Part shown: piece by piece, positions 17,175 through 28,109 of the stretch
Layout of the letters: each line of letters starts with the position of its first letter
How positions within the stretch are numbered: the first letter of the stretch is position 1
Assembly (NCBI RefSeq): GCF_036634175.1
Contig: NZ_JAZIFX010000001.1
Coordinates: 3,038,001-3,102,000, forward strand
Reading direction: 5' to 3'
From: Streptomyces sp. P9-A2
Lineage (GTDB): Bacteria > Actinomycetota > Actinomycetes > Streptomycetales > Streptomycetaceae
Length of the DNA stretch: 64,000 nucleotides
Program-made: the position numbers and the translations under genes
Notes under the pieces: model-generated
The model's input: only the letters and a program-made list of their open reading frames with translations
Databases searched by the model: none
Told to the model about the DNA's origin: nothing

Positions 17175-17553
17175 TTGAGATCCCCTCTGGCGTGCGTGTG
17201 CGCGAAGGTGAGGTCCGGGTGGCGGACGATTACGCACACGTGATCAACGCGTGTAGTCAAGTGACCACATTTGACTAGAGGTTCGGCAGAAAAAACAGAC
17301 CTTGACTTGAACAGATCAACTGAATTACGCGGAGGCGGGGTTCGCTTTACGGACAGGGGAGGGCTGTTTACGGACACGGAGGGCCTGTTTCGCCGTCGAG
17401 ATGACTCCGTGCGCCCCCTGTGCACCAGTCCTGCCGGTGAGGTCACGCTTACTGTGCGTTCCACTCGGGCACGCTCGCGGTGAGAGTCGCTTGGTGGCAC
17501 ACCGTTGAGCCGGTGGAACGCCAGGCCGACAGCCCCCGACTCCCGAGGACACG
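17175..17553. promoter_or_regulatory. Upstream region of the M6 protease with two dyads
   Basis: This 379-bp gene-free interval, unusually AT-rich for the window near 17254-17310, separates the divergent protease and small membrane protein genes. TAGTCAA-N10-TTGACTA (17254-17277) is a perfect 7-bp dyad, and ACACG...CGTGT (about 17236-17254) adjoins it. Both lie 60-100 nt upstream of the protease start, where an operator would be expected. The regulator is unknown. Confidence 0.5.
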
Positions 17554-17844
17554 ATGGCCATGCCCCGTCCGACTGTCACTCAGCTCGCCTACGGTTCGTG
17601 CACCGTGGTCTTCTCCACCCTCGCCCTGCTGCTGTTGTCACGGACGAGTTCGGGCGTGGGCATCGCGCTCGTCGTCGTCGCGGCACTCGCTCTCGGGCTG
17701 ACGGTGGCCATGACGGCGCCTCGGGCGACATCCCGCCCCACCCCGGTGCTGCGGTCCCTGCCGCAGGAGCCGGTCCGGGCGACCCTTCCGTCACCGGCGA
17801 CCGTGCCGGCCCGCGAAGCCGTACGGGAGCGGGCGGTTTCCTGA
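17554..17844 (+). CDS. Small two-helix membrane protein
   Basis: 96 residues, with two hydrophobic helices at about residues 12-30 (YGSCTVVFSTLALLLLS) and 35-55 (GIALVVVAALALGLTVAM), then a Pro/Arg/Thr-rich cytoplasmic or extracytoplasmic tail (PTPVLRSLPQEPVRATLP). GAGGA lies 6 nt before the first ATG; a second ATG two codons later is possible. No family recognised. It is convergent with the RDD gene downstream and divergent from the protease gene. Confidence 0.75.
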   Translation: MAMPRPTVTQLAYGSCTVVFSTLALLLLSRTSSGVGIALVVVAALALGLTVAMTAPRATSRPTPVLRSLPQEPVRATLPSPATVPAREAVRERAVS

Positions 17845-17896
17845 TACCGGCCGGCCGCGGGTGCCCCTCACCGGGGACCCTCCGGCCGGTCCCGTG

Positions 17897-18619
17897 TCAC
17901 CGGGCGCTGACCACGACCGTCTTGGCGGCCTTGTCGTGCAGGCCCTGTTTGTAGGGCTTGTCGAAGAAGCTCCAGCCGCCCGCGATCACGGTCCACACAC
18001 AGGCGCAGCAGAACGCGAACGGAATCCACAGCACGGCGGCGCGTATCAGTGACGTCTGCACGGAGGGCGTCGAGCCGTTGGACAGGTCGGCCACCCGCAG
18101 CTTCAGCCACCTCTTGCCGAGGGTCTGCCCGGAGCGGGACATCAGGATGGTGTCGTAGGCGATGTAGAGGACCGCGGCGATGAGGGACTGGGTGAAGGAC
18201 TTGCCGACGTTGACCTCGTCGCCGCTCACGTCGTACTCGCTCACGCCGAACGGCCAGGTGAGCAGCCAGACGACCAGGCCCACCAGGATCATGTCGATGA
18301 TGCGGGCGAGGGTGCGCCTGCCGCTGTCGGCGAGGGGTGGCATTCCGGCGAGGGGGTCGCCGGGGCCGGGGCCGTACGGGCCGCCGCCACCGTAGGGACC
18401 GCCGCCGCCTCCCCCGTACGGGCCGCCGGCACCACCGCCTCCGCCGTACGGGCCGCCTGCACCACCGTAGGGGTCACCGCTCCCGCTCCCGTACGGACCG
18501 CCGCCGTAAGGGCCGCCGCCTTGCTGCGGCGGGGGCTGGTCGCCGGGCGGAGGGTGTTTCTTGAACGGGTCGTCGTCCGGGGGCTGCTGACCGGAGCCCG
18601 GGGGCGGTTCGGTACTCAT
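17897..18619 (-). CDS. RDD-family membrane protein with a Gly/Pro/Tyr-rich N-terminus
   Basis: 240 residues. Residues 1 to about 95 are disordered and dominated by GGPYGG-type repeats. The RDD domain follows: RRTLARIIDMILVGLVVWLL (Arg and Asp of the first helix), a second helix at QSLIAAVLYIAYDTILM, then QTLGKRWLKLRV and a third hydrophobic segment near LWIPFAFCCACVW. RDD proteins are small integral membrane proteins of mostly unknown role; some behave as Na+(K+)/H+ antiporters. The next gene upstream on the same strand encodes a second RDD protein, a probable paralogue. Confidence 0.9.
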   Translation of the reverse strand: MSTEPPPGSGQQPPDDDPFKKHPPPGDQPPPQQGGGPYGGGPYGSGSGDPYGGAGGPYGGGGGAGGPYGGGGGGPYGGGGPYGPGPGDPLAGMPPLADSGRRTLARIIDMILVGLVVWLLTWPFGVSEYDVSGDEVNVGKSFTQSLIAAVLYIAYDTILMSRSGQTLGKRWLKLRVADLSNGSTPSVQTSLIRAAVLWIPFAFCCACVWTVIAGGWSFFDKPYKQGLHDKAAKTVVVSAR

Positions 18620-18797
18620 GGCCCGAGTCGACCGCGAACCCCCCGGTCGCGCATCCGGCGAGCCGCCGTCCGGAGTAGCGGTGCCGCGGCCCGCCCGCGC
18701 AGCCGGTCCGAAGGGGTGATCCCCCGCCTGCTTCCGTCTGTTCCCCGCCTGTTCCCCCGTGCGGTCCCCCGCCTGTTCCCCCGTGGTTCCGGTGGGG

Positions 18798-20354
18798 TCA
18801 GCCCGCCACGAACGTGTGCGCGACCTTGTCGTGCCAGCACTGCCGCCACGGCTTGTCGAACAGGCACCACAGGACGCCCACCACACCGACGACGAGCAGT
18901 CCGGGGATGCTGTAGACCAGCCAGCGGCGCAGGGCCGCGCCGAACCCGGGCGCGTCGTGACCCTCGATGTCCCGCACCTCCAGGCCCAGCAGCTTCTTGC
19001 CCGGGGTGCAGCCCCACTTGGCGGTGGGCAGCACCTCGTAGAGGACACCGCCGAGGAGGAGGACGGCGAGGACGATGCCCAGGTACACCGACGTGGTGCC
19101 GTCGAGCAGCCACACCGTGACGGTCTCGCCGGACAGTCTGGCCGCGTCGATCTTCCCGTTGACGTGGTCCGCCGCCGCGAGGCCCAGCGGCACGGCGGCC
19201 AGGGCGGTGACGCCGCCGAGGAGGACGGTGTCCAGCAGCCGCGCCGCCAGCCGCTTGCCGAACCCCGCGGGACGGGCCGAGGCCTGACGCCTGGCGGCGG
19301 CCTGGAAGATGTCCTCGACCGGCGGCTTCCACGGCGCGACCGGCACCTCCTCCCCGTCCGCGGGCCGGGGCGCCTGCTGCGCCCAGGACGACTGGCCGCC
19401 ACCGTGACCGCTCGACAGCGGACGGGAGGCGGGAGCGGGTGCGGGAGCGAGTGCGGGAGCGGGCATGGGAGCGGGCATGGGCTCCGGTGCGGTGGACCGG
19501 GGCGGGACGGCCGGGGCCGCGGAGGCCTGCTGCGGCCCGGACACCGGTGCCGCGGCCGAACTCCCGCTCCCCTCCTGGCCGGAGGCCGTACGCGCGGCAC
19601 GGGCCGCGGCGGCCTTCCCGGCCCCGAACCCGGGGCGCCCGGACGAACCGGACGACCCGGAACCGGAGGAGGCCGCACCGGAACCCCGGCGCGGGCCGAC
19701 GGCACGGAAGGTCATGGTGCCCTCGTCCGCGATCGCACTGTCGGAGGCTCCGGCGGAACCGCTGTCCGCGCTCGTCGGCGGGCGGAACACGAACGTGTTG
19801 CCCGCGGGCGCCGCACCGACATCCGCGCCGGCATCCGCACCGCCCGCGCCCGTGGACTCGCCGCCCGCCGGGCCGGACGCGTGCGCCACTCTCGGATCCG
19901 CTCCCCAGGAGACCCGGCGGTCCTGGTCGCTGCCGAAGCCGGACTGGTGGGAGCGGTTGGCGCCCCATGCCGAGGCGGGCTCGGGCCGGCTGCCGTGCTG
20001 CGAGTCGGCCGGCAAGGGAGACGGGGAGAAGGGGGAGGACGGAGACGGGGCCTGGGAAGGCACAGGCACGGGCGAAGTGGGCGGTGACGGTGAGGGCCCG
20101 TCGACCGGGTCCTCGTCGAAGAAGTGCGGGCCGGTCTCCTCGACGACGGGCACCGCCGGGGTGGAGCCGGAGAAACCGGCACCGGCGGACGCCGACGGCG
20201 CGAGCGGCGCGCCGCCGCCGTCCGGCGCCGGACGGCTGGTGCCCGGTACCCAGGAGGCACCGTTCCAGTACCGGACGTATCCGGGAACGGACGGGTCCGG
20301 GTAAAAGCCTTCGCGCGGCGTGTCGTCGCCGGGGGCCGGGGTTGGGGCGCTCAT
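18798..20354 (-). CDS. Long RDD-family membrane protein with an N-terminal DUF2510-like motif
   Basis: 518 residues. The start EGFYPDPSVPGYVRYWNGASW matches the short DUF2510 motif (G-W/F-Y-P-D-P ... WDG..W). Residues about 45-320 are disordered (Ala, Pro, Ser, Gly) and include a run of PAPMPAPAPAP type. The C-terminal 200 residues form the RDD domain: GKRLAARLLDTVLLGGVTAL, TSVYLGIVLAVLLLGGVLYEV, TPGKKLLGLEV, and a last helix at YSIPGLLVVGVVGVLW. The paralogous shorter RDD gene follows 178 bp downstream. The pair may be co-transcribed. Function unknown. Confidence 0.88.
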   Translation of the reverse strand: MSAPTPAPGDDTPREGFYPDPSVPGYVRYWNGASWVPGTSRPAPDGGGAPLAPSASAGAGFSGSTPAVPVVEETGPHFFDEDPVDGPSPSPPTSPVPVPSQAPSPSSPFSPSPLPADSQHGSRPEPASAWGANRSHQSGFGSDQDRRVSWGADPRVAHASGPAGGESTGAGGADAGADVGAAPAGNTFVFRPPTSADSGSAGASDSAIADEGTMTFRAVGPRRGSGAASSGSGSSGSSGRPGFGAGKAAAARAARTASGQEGSGSSAAAPVSGPQQASAAPAVPPRSTAPEPMPAPMPAPALAPAPAPASRPLSSGHGGGQSSWAQQAPRPADGEEVPVAPWKPPVEDIFQAAARRQASARPAGFGKRLAARLLDTVLLGGVTALAAVPLGLAAADHVNGKIDAARLSGETVTVWLLDGTTSVYLGIVLAVLLLGGVLYEVLPTAKWGCTPGKKLLGLEVRDIEGHDAPGFGAALRRWLVYSIPGLLVVGVVGVLWCLFDKPWRQCWHDKVAHTFVAG

Positions 20355-20581
20355 GTCCGTCGTCCCGTATCTGCTCGCGGGTGGGTCGGTGGCACCACAT
20401 TTATCAGACGGGCGCAGGAATCAGGGCTCGTCCGGCCGGACGCACTCCTTTCGAGCACCGATGTGGTACCGCGAAGAAACTTTCGCGAACCCGCGTAATG
20501 CTCCCGGTCCTTCCCCCTCTCTCCTGTGACGGCCCCTCGCGGGCACCTGTACGAGAGTTCACGAGAGAGAGGACCTGCGCC

Positions 20582-20992
20582 ATGGGCATCGTGGTGGAGC
20601 GCGAAGTGGAACTGCGGCTCATCCTGTCGCCGGAGCGGGACGTCCCGGTGTCGGCCCGGCTCGGCTACCGCGCCGACGACCCCTACGCCGTGCACATCGC
20701 CTTCCACACCGACTCCGAGCAGCCGGTGCACTGGACGTTCGCCCGCGAGCTGCTGATCGAAGGTGTGTTCCGGCCGTGCGGGCACGGCGACGTGCGGGTG
20801 TGGCCGTCGAAGGCGGAGGGGCGCGGCGTGGTTCTGGTGGCGCTGAGTTCGCCCGACGGGGACGCCTTGCTGGAGGTGCCGACGGCTCAGGTGTCGTCGT
20901 GGCTGGAGCGGACACTGCGGGTGGTGCCGCCGGGCAGCGAGAGTGAGCTGCTCGGGCTGGACGACGGATTGGCCGCGCTGCTCGCCCCGTGA
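20582..20992 (+). CDS. ssgG: SsgA-like sporulation protein (SALP), SsgG type
   Basis: 136 residues, the usual SALP size. VVEREVELRLILSPERDVPVSARLGYRADDPYAVHIAFHTD is the conserved N-terminal half, and WTFARELLIEGVFRPCGHGDVRVWP the conserved middle. SALPs are found only in sporulating actinobacteria and steer septum placement and spore wall remodelling with SsgB/FtsZ; SsgG affects septal localisation in S. coelicolor. I assign G rather than another paralogue mainly from neighbourhood (next to the FAD oxidase and hpd, as I recall for S. coelicolor). AGAGGA lies 9 nt before the ATG. Confidence 0.88.
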   Translation: MGIVVEREVELRLILSPERDVPVSARLGYRADDPYAVHIAFHTDSEQPVHWTFARELLIEGVFRPCGHGDVRVWPSKAEGRGVVLVALSSPDGDALLEVPTAQVSSWLERTLRVVPPGSESELLGLDDGLAALLAP

Positions 20993-21021
20993 GGGCGCGG
21001 GGTGCGCGGGAGGGCGGCGGG

Positions 21022-22443
21022 TCAGAAGAGCTTGCCCGGGTTCAGGAGGTTCAGCGGGTCGAAGACCTGTTTGACGGCCCGCTGCATCTCCACGCCCACC
21101 GGGCCGATCTCGCGGGCCAGCCATTCCTTCTTCAGTACGCCGACGCCGTGCTCGCCGGTGATGGTGCCGCCGAGTTCCAGGCCGAGGGCCATGATCTCGT
21201 CGAAGGATTCGCGGGCCCGGCGCGACTCGTCGGGGTCCTGGGCGTCGAAGCAGACGGTCGGGTGGGTGTTGCCGTCTCCCGCGTGGGCGACGACGCCGAT
21301 GGTGAGCCGGTACTTCCCGGCGATCCGCTCGACGCCGTCGATGAGTTCACCGAGCCGGGAGCGGGGCACGCACACGTCGTCGATCATCGTGGTGCCCTTG
21401 ACCGCTTCCAGGGCGACCAGGGACAGGCGCCGGGCCTGGAGCAGCAGTTCGGACTCGGCGGCGTCCTCGGCCGGGACGACCTGGGTGGCGCCGGCCGCCT
21501 CGCACAGCGCGCCGAGGGCGGCGAGGTCGGCGGCGGGGTCGGTGGTGTCGAACGCGGCGAGCAGCAGGGCCTCGGTGCTCTCCGGCAGTCCCATCCGGGC
21601 CATGTCGTTGACGGCCTTGACCGTCGTACGGTCCATGAGTTCGAGGAGTGAGGGGGTGTGTCCGCCGGCCATGACGCGGCACACGGCGTCGCAGGCGGCG
21701 GCGCCGGAGGCGAACTCGGCGGCCAGGACGAGCTGCGCGGGCGGTTTGGGCCGCAGGGCGAGGGTCGCGCGCACGACGACGCCGAGGGAGCCCTCGGAGC
21801 CGACGAACAGGCGGGTCAGGTCGTATCCGGCGACGCCCTTGGCGGTGCGGCGGCCGGTGGACATCAGGCGGCCGTCGGCGAGGACCACGTCGAGGCCGAG
21901 CACGTACTCGGCGGTGACGCCGTACTTCACGCAGCACAGCCCGCCGGAGGCGGTGCCGATGTTGCCGCCGATGGTGCAGGTCTCCCAGCTGGAGGGGTCG
22001 GGCGGGTAGTAGAGGCCGTGTTCGCCGACGGCGCGGGAGAGGGTGGCGTTGACGACGCCGGGTTCGACGACGGCGACCCGGTCGACGGGGTTGATCTCCA
22101 GGATGGCGTCCATCCTGGTCAGGGAGAGCACGATGCATCCGTCGGTCGCGTTGGCGGCGCCGGACAGGCCGGTGCGGGCGCCCTGCGGGACGACGGGGAC
22201 GTGCAGGGCGGTGGCGGTGCGCATGACGTGCTGCACCTGTTCGACCGTGCGGGGCAGGACGACGACCGCCGGGGCGCCGGCCGGGCAGAAGCTCGCCATG
22301 TCGTTGGCGTAGGAGGCCGTGACGTCGGGGTCGGTGAGGACCGCCTCGGGGGGCAGGCCGTCGAGCAGCCGGCCGACGAGGGGGCCGACGGGGGAGCCGG
22401 CCGCCACCGTGTCTTCATCGCGTCGCGCTTCGATACGGCTCAC
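21022..22443 (-). CDS. FAD-binding oxidoreductase, GlcD/D-2-hydroxyacid dehydrogenase family
   Basis: 473 residues. The PCMH-type FAD domain spans about residues 45-225 (VVLPRTVEQVQHVM, PVVPQGARTGLSGAANA, CTIGGNIGTASGGLCCVKYG) and the FAD-oxidase C-terminal domain occupies the rest (GVVAHAGDGNTHPT, TGEHGVGVLKKEW). The family oxidises glycolate, D-lactate or related 2-hydroxyacids, passing electrons to a quinone or Fe-S partner; no GlcE/GlcF partner is encoded beside it, so it is probably the single-subunit type. The start is GTG (VSRIEARRDED) without a strong ribosome site. Confidence 0.92.
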   Translation of the reverse strand: MSRIEARRDEDTVAAGSPVGPLVGRLLDGLPPEAVLTDPDVTASYANDMASFCPAGAPAVVVLPRTVEQVQHVMRTATALHVPVVPQGARTGLSGAANATDGCIVLSLTRMDAILEINPVDRVAVVEPGVVNATLSRAVGEHGLYYPPDPSSWETCTIGGNIGTASGGLCCVKYGVTAEYVLGLDVVLADGRLMSTGRRTAKGVAGYDLTRLFVGSEGSLGVVVRATLALRPKPPAQLVLAAEFASGAAACDAVCRVMAGGHTPSLLELMDRTTVKAVNDMARMGLPESTEALLLAAFDTTDPAADLAALGALCEAAGATQVVPAEDAAESELLLQARRLSLVALEAVKGTTMIDDVCVPRSRLGELIDGVERIAGKYRLTIGVVAHAGDGNTHPTVCFDAQDPDESRRARESFDEIMALGLELGGTITGEHGVGVLKKEWLAREIGPVGVEMQRAVKQVFDPLNLLNPGKLF

Positions 22444-22565
22444 GATCCCAGCGTGACACCCGGGGCCATCGGTGTGAACCCCATGTACGTCACCCGGTCG
22501 TAAGCCGTCTTGCACCGGGGTGTGGTTCGTCGTATCGACGGATGATGTGACGCACAGTGTGCGCC

Positions 22566-24119
22566 ATGGACGACAAGCCGCAGGAGACCGGGGGCGGGGA
22601 CGAGACCCGTGAGCAGGGCCAGACCCGTGGACAGGGCCAGACCCGTGGACAGGGCGAAACCCGTGAGCAGGGCCAGATCCGTGAGCGGGACGGCACACCG
22701 GGGTGGGGGAGAGCCCTCGCGTGGGTGGGCCGCGGGCGTCGGGCGCGGTTCGGTTCGGCCGCCGCCGGGTGCGCCGTGCTCGGCGGGGTGCTGGTGCTGC
22801 TGCCGTGGGAGCGCGGGGCGGAGGTGCCACCGGAGCCGGCGCCCGGGGCGCTGGCGCGGGCGGCGGTGGCCAGTGGGGTGCCGGCGTCGCTGCCCGGTCT
22901 GGAGGCACTGGTCGAGGAGCGGGAGCGGCATCTGAAGAAGCATCCGAAGGACGCGGAGTCCTGGGCGGTACTCGGAGCGGCCCGGGTGGAGCAAGGGCGG
23001 CGGCTGGCGGATCCCGCGCGGTACTCGCGGGCCGAGCAGGCACTGCGCACCTCGCTGAAGGTGCGGCCGCGGGACAACGCCGCGGCGCTGCGCGGGCTGG
23101 CGGCGCTGGCGAACGCGCGCCACGACCATCCCGCCGCCCTCGAGTGGGGCGAGCGGGCGCGGAAGCTGGAGCCCGAGCGGTGGACGACGTACCCTCCGCT
23201 GGTCGAGGCGTACACCGGGCTCGGTGACGGCGAGGCGGCGGGGAGGATGCTGGACCGGCTGAAGGCGTTGCGGTCGGATCCGGCCGTGATGGCGCTGGCG
23301 GCGGCCGTGTACCGGGACAAGGGCCTGCGGGAGGACGCGGCGGCCCAGCTCTCCGACGCCGCCGCGGCGGCCGGGGAGCCGGCCGAGCGGGCGGCGTACC
23401 TGGAGCGGGCCGGGCAGCTGGCTTGGGAGCGCGGCGACCGGGAGGACGCCCTGGGGCATTTCCGGGAGGCGCTGCGGATCGACCCGGACCAGGGAGCGGC
23501 GCAGGCGGGGCAGGGCAGGGTGCTGGCCGCGCTCGGCCGGACCACGGAGGCGCTCGGCGCCTACCGGGCGGCGCTGGCCGGGCAGCCGCTGCCGGAGTAC
23601 GAGCTGGAACTGGGTGAGCTGTACGAGTCCCTGGGACTGCGGCAGGACGCCCGGGTCCACTACGACCTGGTGCGTTCCCGGGTACGCGAGGCCGCCGCCC
23701 ACGGCGCCGACGGGGATCTGGTGCTCGGCCGGTTCGAGGCGGACCACGGGGACCCCCGGGCCGCGGTGCGGCGGCTGCGGACGGAGTGGGAGCGGCAGCC
23801 GTCGACGGCTGTGGCCGACGCGCTGGGCTGGGCGCTGCACCGGTCGGGGCGGTCCGAGGAGGCGCTGGAGTTCGCGGTGCGGGCGATGGAGGGGGCGACG
23901 GAGGAGGCGCACGGCGGCGGGGTGCGCAGCGCGCTGCACGCCTTCCACCGGGGCATGATCGAGCTCGAACTCGATGAGGACGGGCCCGCGCGGCGGCATC
24001 TGCGGGAGGCGCTGAGCATCAATCCGTACTTCTCCCCGCTGCGGGTGCCGCAGGCGAAGGCGGCACTGGAACGGCTGGGCGAGCCGCCGGTCGGGGGCGG
24101 GCCGCCGGACTGGTCGTGA
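22566..24119 (+). CDS. TPR-repeat membrane protein
   Basis: 517 residues. An N-terminal charged low-complexity region (about residues 10-42) is built from tandem T/E-R-G/E-Q-G-Q hexapeptides, encoded by 18-bp DNA repeats. A single hydrophobic helix (about 62-77) then anchors the protein, followed by roughly ten tetratricopeptide-like helical pairs (for example AESWAVLGAARVEQGRRLADPARYSRAEQALR, DALGHFREALRIDPDQG). It is a predicted scaffold on one face of the membrane; partners unknown. I chose ATG at 22566; a GTG 9 nt upstream is also possible. The stop codon begins a short GA-rich tandem repeat. Confidence 0.88.
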   Translation: MDDKPQETGGGDETREQGQTRGQGQTRGQGETREQGQIRERDGTPGWGRALAWVGRGRRARFGSAAAGCAVLGGVLVLLPWERGAEVPPEPAPGALARAAVASGVPASLPGLEALVEERERHLKKHPKDAESWAVLGAARVEQGRRLADPARYSRAEQALRTSLKVRPRDNAAALRGLAALANARHDHPAALEWGERARKLEPERWTTYPPLVEAYTGLGDGEAAGRMLDRLKALRSDPAVMALAAAVYRDKGLREDAAAQLSDAAAAAGEPAERAAYLERAGQLAWERGDREDALGHFREALRIDPDQGAAQAGQGRVLAALGRTTEALGAYRAALAGQPLPEYELELGELYESLGLRQDARVHYDLVRSRVREAAAHGADGDLVLGRFEADHGDPRAAVRRLRTEWERQPSTAVADALGWALHRSGRSEEALEFAVRAMEGATEEAHGGGVRSALHAFHRGMIELELDEDGPARRHLREALSINPYFSPLRVPQAKAALERLGEPPVGGGPPDWS

Positions 24120-24148
24120 GGAGAGTGAAGTGAGGAGAGTGAGGAGAG
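24117..24148 (+). repeat. Tandem TGAGGAGAG repeats starting at the TPR gene stop codon
   Basis: The stop TGA begins TGAGGAGAG, then TGAAG, then TGAGGAGAG twice more. Each unit begins with TGA. Confidence 0.7.
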
Positions 24149-24189
24149 ACGGCGAGGGCCGGACACGGAGTGGTGCCCCGTACCCGGCC

Positions 24190-24248
24190 CTCGCCGTCAT
24201 CGGCCCGCCGTCATCGGGCCCGCCGTCATCGGGCCCGCCGGCATCCGG

Positions 24249-24251
<3 letters not shown>
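24190..24251 (-). repeat. 14-15-bp tandem repeats starting at the hpd stop codon
   Basis: On the minus strand the hpd stop TGA starts a variant unit, then TGACGGCGGGCCCGA, TGACGGCGGGCCGA and a truncated TGACGGCGA follow in tandem. Confidence 0.85.
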
Positions 24252-26037
<1,786 letters not shown>

Positions 26038-26122
26038 GCCGGGCCGGCCCCACCGGGCGGACCCGGCCGACCGGACCGACCGGACCGACCTGACGGGCGT
26101 GGCCGAGCTGGGGTGAGCGGAC

Positions 26123-26770
26123 GTGAACTTCTGGGAGTACCTGGGCAACCGCCACCAGCAGCTGCTCGTCGACACGTACCAGCACGCGAGCGTGGTCTTC
26201 CAGTGCATGGTGGCGGCGACCGTGATCGGCGTGCTGATCGGGGTGACGACGTACCGCAGCGACTGGGCGGGCAGCCTGGCCACGACCGCCACCTCCACCC
26301 TGCTGACCGTCCCGTCGCTGGCCATGATCGGTCTGCTGATCCCGGTCGTGGGGCTCGGGGTGCCGCCGACGGTGATCGCGCTGACGCTGTACGGGCTGCT
26401 GCCGATCGTGCGGAACTCGATCGTCGGCCTGCGCGGGGTCGACCCCGCGCTGGTGGACGCGGCCACCGGTATCGGCATGTCGCGGGTGGCCCGGCTGGCC
26501 CGGGTGGAGCTGCCGCTGGCCTGGCCGCCGATCCTCACCGGGATCCGGGTCTCCACCCAGATGCTGATGGGCATCGCCGCCATCGCCGCGTACGCCTCCG
26601 GCCCCGGCCTCGGCAACCTGATCTTCCGCGGGATCGCCTCACTGGGCAGCAGCAACGCGCTCAACCAGGTGCTCGCGGGCACCCTCCTGATCATTCTCCT
26701 CGCGCTGCTGTTCGACGCCGGGTACGTCCTGATCGGGCGGCTGACCATCTCCAGGGGGATCCGTGCCTGA
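26123..26770 (+). CDS. Quaternary-amine ABC transporter permease (OpuCB/ProW-like)
   Basis: 215 residues, five to six membrane helices. The EAA-like loop reads DPALVDAATGIGMSRVARLARVELPLAWPPILTGIRV, the coupling segment to the ATPase. The family forms the channel of glycine betaine, carnitine or choline importers. The start is GTG (VNFWEYLGN). It is the first gene of a four-gene operon: its 3' end overlaps the ATPase start by 8 nt. The 85-bp gap upstream is filled with GACCGACCG-type low-complexity sequence. Confidence 0.93.
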   Translation: MNFWEYLGNRHQQLLVDTYQHASVVFQCMVAATVIGVLIGVTTYRSDWAGSLATTATSTLLTVPSLAMIGLLIPVVGLGVPPTVIALTLYGLLPIVRNSIVGLRGVDPALVDAATGIGMSRVARLARVELPLAWPPILTGIRVSTQMLMGIAAIAAYASGPGLGNLIFRGIASLGSSNALNQVLAGTLLIILLALLFDAGYVLIGRLTISRGIRA

Positions 26771-28109
26771 GTCGCCCGCCCCGGGGACGCCCGGCGCACC
26801 CTGCGCACCCGGCGACGCCCCCGGAACCACCAGCACCACCGGAGCCACCGGAGCCACCAGCACCACCGGCACCACCGGAGCGACCATCGAGCTGGAGAAC
26901 CTCACCAAGCGGTACCCGGGCAATCCGCGGCCGGCCGTGGACAGCGTCGACATGGAGATCAGGGCGGGCGAGACGGTCGTCCTCGTCGGCCCGTCCGGCT
27001 GCGGGAAGTCGACCACGCTGAAGATGATCAACCGGCTGATCGAGCCGAGCGGCGGCCGGATCCGCATCGGCGGCGAGGACGTCACCGACATGGACCCGGT
27101 GAGGCTGCGCCGCCAGGTCGGGTACGCGATCCAGTCCAGCGGACTGTTCCCGCACATGACGGTGGCCCAGAACATCGCGCTGGTGCCGAAGATGCTGCGC
27201 TGGCCGGCGGCCCGGGTGCGGGCGCGGGTGGAGGAGATGCTGGACCTGGTCGGGCTGGACCCGGGCGAGTTCCACGGCCGCTATCCGCGCCGGCTCTCCG
27301 GCGGGCAGCAGCAGCGGGTGGGCGTGGCGCGGGCGCTGGCGGCGGATCCGCCGGTGCTGCTGATGGACGAGCCGTTCGGGGCGGTGGACCCCATCACCCG
27401 CGACCACCTCCAGGACGAGCTGATCCGGCTGCAGCACGAGCTGCACAAGACGATCGTCTTCGTCACCCACGACTTCGACGAGGCGATCAAGCTCGGCGAC
27501 CGGATCGCGGTCCTGCGCGAGCGCTCGCACATCGCCCAGTTCGACACCCCGGAGGCGATCCTCACCAACCCGGCGGACGACTTCGTGTCCGGTTTCGTCG
27601 GCGCCGGAGCCGCGCTGAAGCGGCTGAACCTCACCCGCGTACGGGACGTGGGGATCACCGACTATCCGACGGTGACCGTCGACGACCCGCTCCAGCGGAT
27701 CTTCGACCTGCTCCGCTCCAGCGGCTCCAACGAGATCCTGCTGCTCGACCGGCACCGCCGCCCCTACAAGTGGCTCCGGCGCGGCGACCTGATGCGGGCC
27801 AAGGGCTCCCTGGCCCGCGCGGGCACCCTGGTGCACGACACGGTGACCCGGAACGCCACCCTGCGGGACGCGCTGGAGGCGGTGCTCACCGACAGTTCCG
27901 GGCGGGTGGCGGTCACCGGCGGGCGCGGCGTGTACGAAGGCGTCGTCGACGTGGAGACGCTGATGAACTCCGTCCACGAACTGCTGGAGGCCGACCGGCT
28001 GGAGGCCGACCGGCTGGAGGCGACGGAGGCCCAGCACGAACTGGAGGGGCAGCGGGCCGGCCGGACGCACGCCGAGCAGGAGGGTGCGGACAGGGAGGCG
28101 GACGCGTGA
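26763..28109 (+). CDS. Quaternary-amine ABC transporter ATPase (OpuCA-like) with CBS domains
   Basis: 448 residues. After an N-terminal extension of about 40 residues made of Gly/Thr/Ser/Ala (TSTTGATGATSTTGTTG type), the ABC domain begins at ATIELENLTKRY. Walker A is GPSGCGKSTT, the signature LSGGQQQR, Walker B VLLMDEPF. C-terminal CBS-like pair: about residues 290-400 (VTVDDPLQRIFDLLRSSGSNEILLLD; ATLRDALEAVLTDSSGRVAVTG), likely ionic-strength sensing. A coiled acidic tail contains a 5-residue duplication (LEADRLEADRLEA). The start is GTG, overlapping the permease end. The next gene starts at its stop (GTGA). Confidence 0.93.
   Translation: MPESPAPGTPGAPCAPGDAPGTTSTTGATGATSTTGTTGATIELENLTKRYPGNPRPAVDSVDMEIRAGETVVLVGPSGCGKSTTLKMINRLIEPSGGRIRIGGEDVTDMDPVRLRRQVGYAIQSSGLFPHMTVAQNIALVPKMLRWPAARVRARVEEMLDLVGLDPGEFHGRYPRRLSGGQQQRVGVARALAADPPVLLMDEPFGAVDPITRDHLQDELIRLQHELHKTIVFVTHDFDEAIKLGDRIAVLRERSHIAQFDTPEAILTNPADDFVSGFVGAGAALKRLNLTRVRDVGITDYPTVTVDDPLQRIFDLLRSSGSNEILLLDRHRRPYKWLRRGDLMRAKGSLARAGTLVHDTVTRNATLRDALEAVLTDSSGRVAVTGGRGVYEGVVDVETLMNSVHELLEADRLEADRLEATEAQHELEGQRAGRTHAEQEGADREADA

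Noticed and set aside
14760..17243. An open frame of about 830 codons on the plus strand opposite the M6 protease
   Set aside because: It mirrors the protease gene; high GC suppresses stops on the opposite strand. The translation is Val/Gly/Asp-rich with no domains, whereas the minus-strand frame has a full zinc protease.
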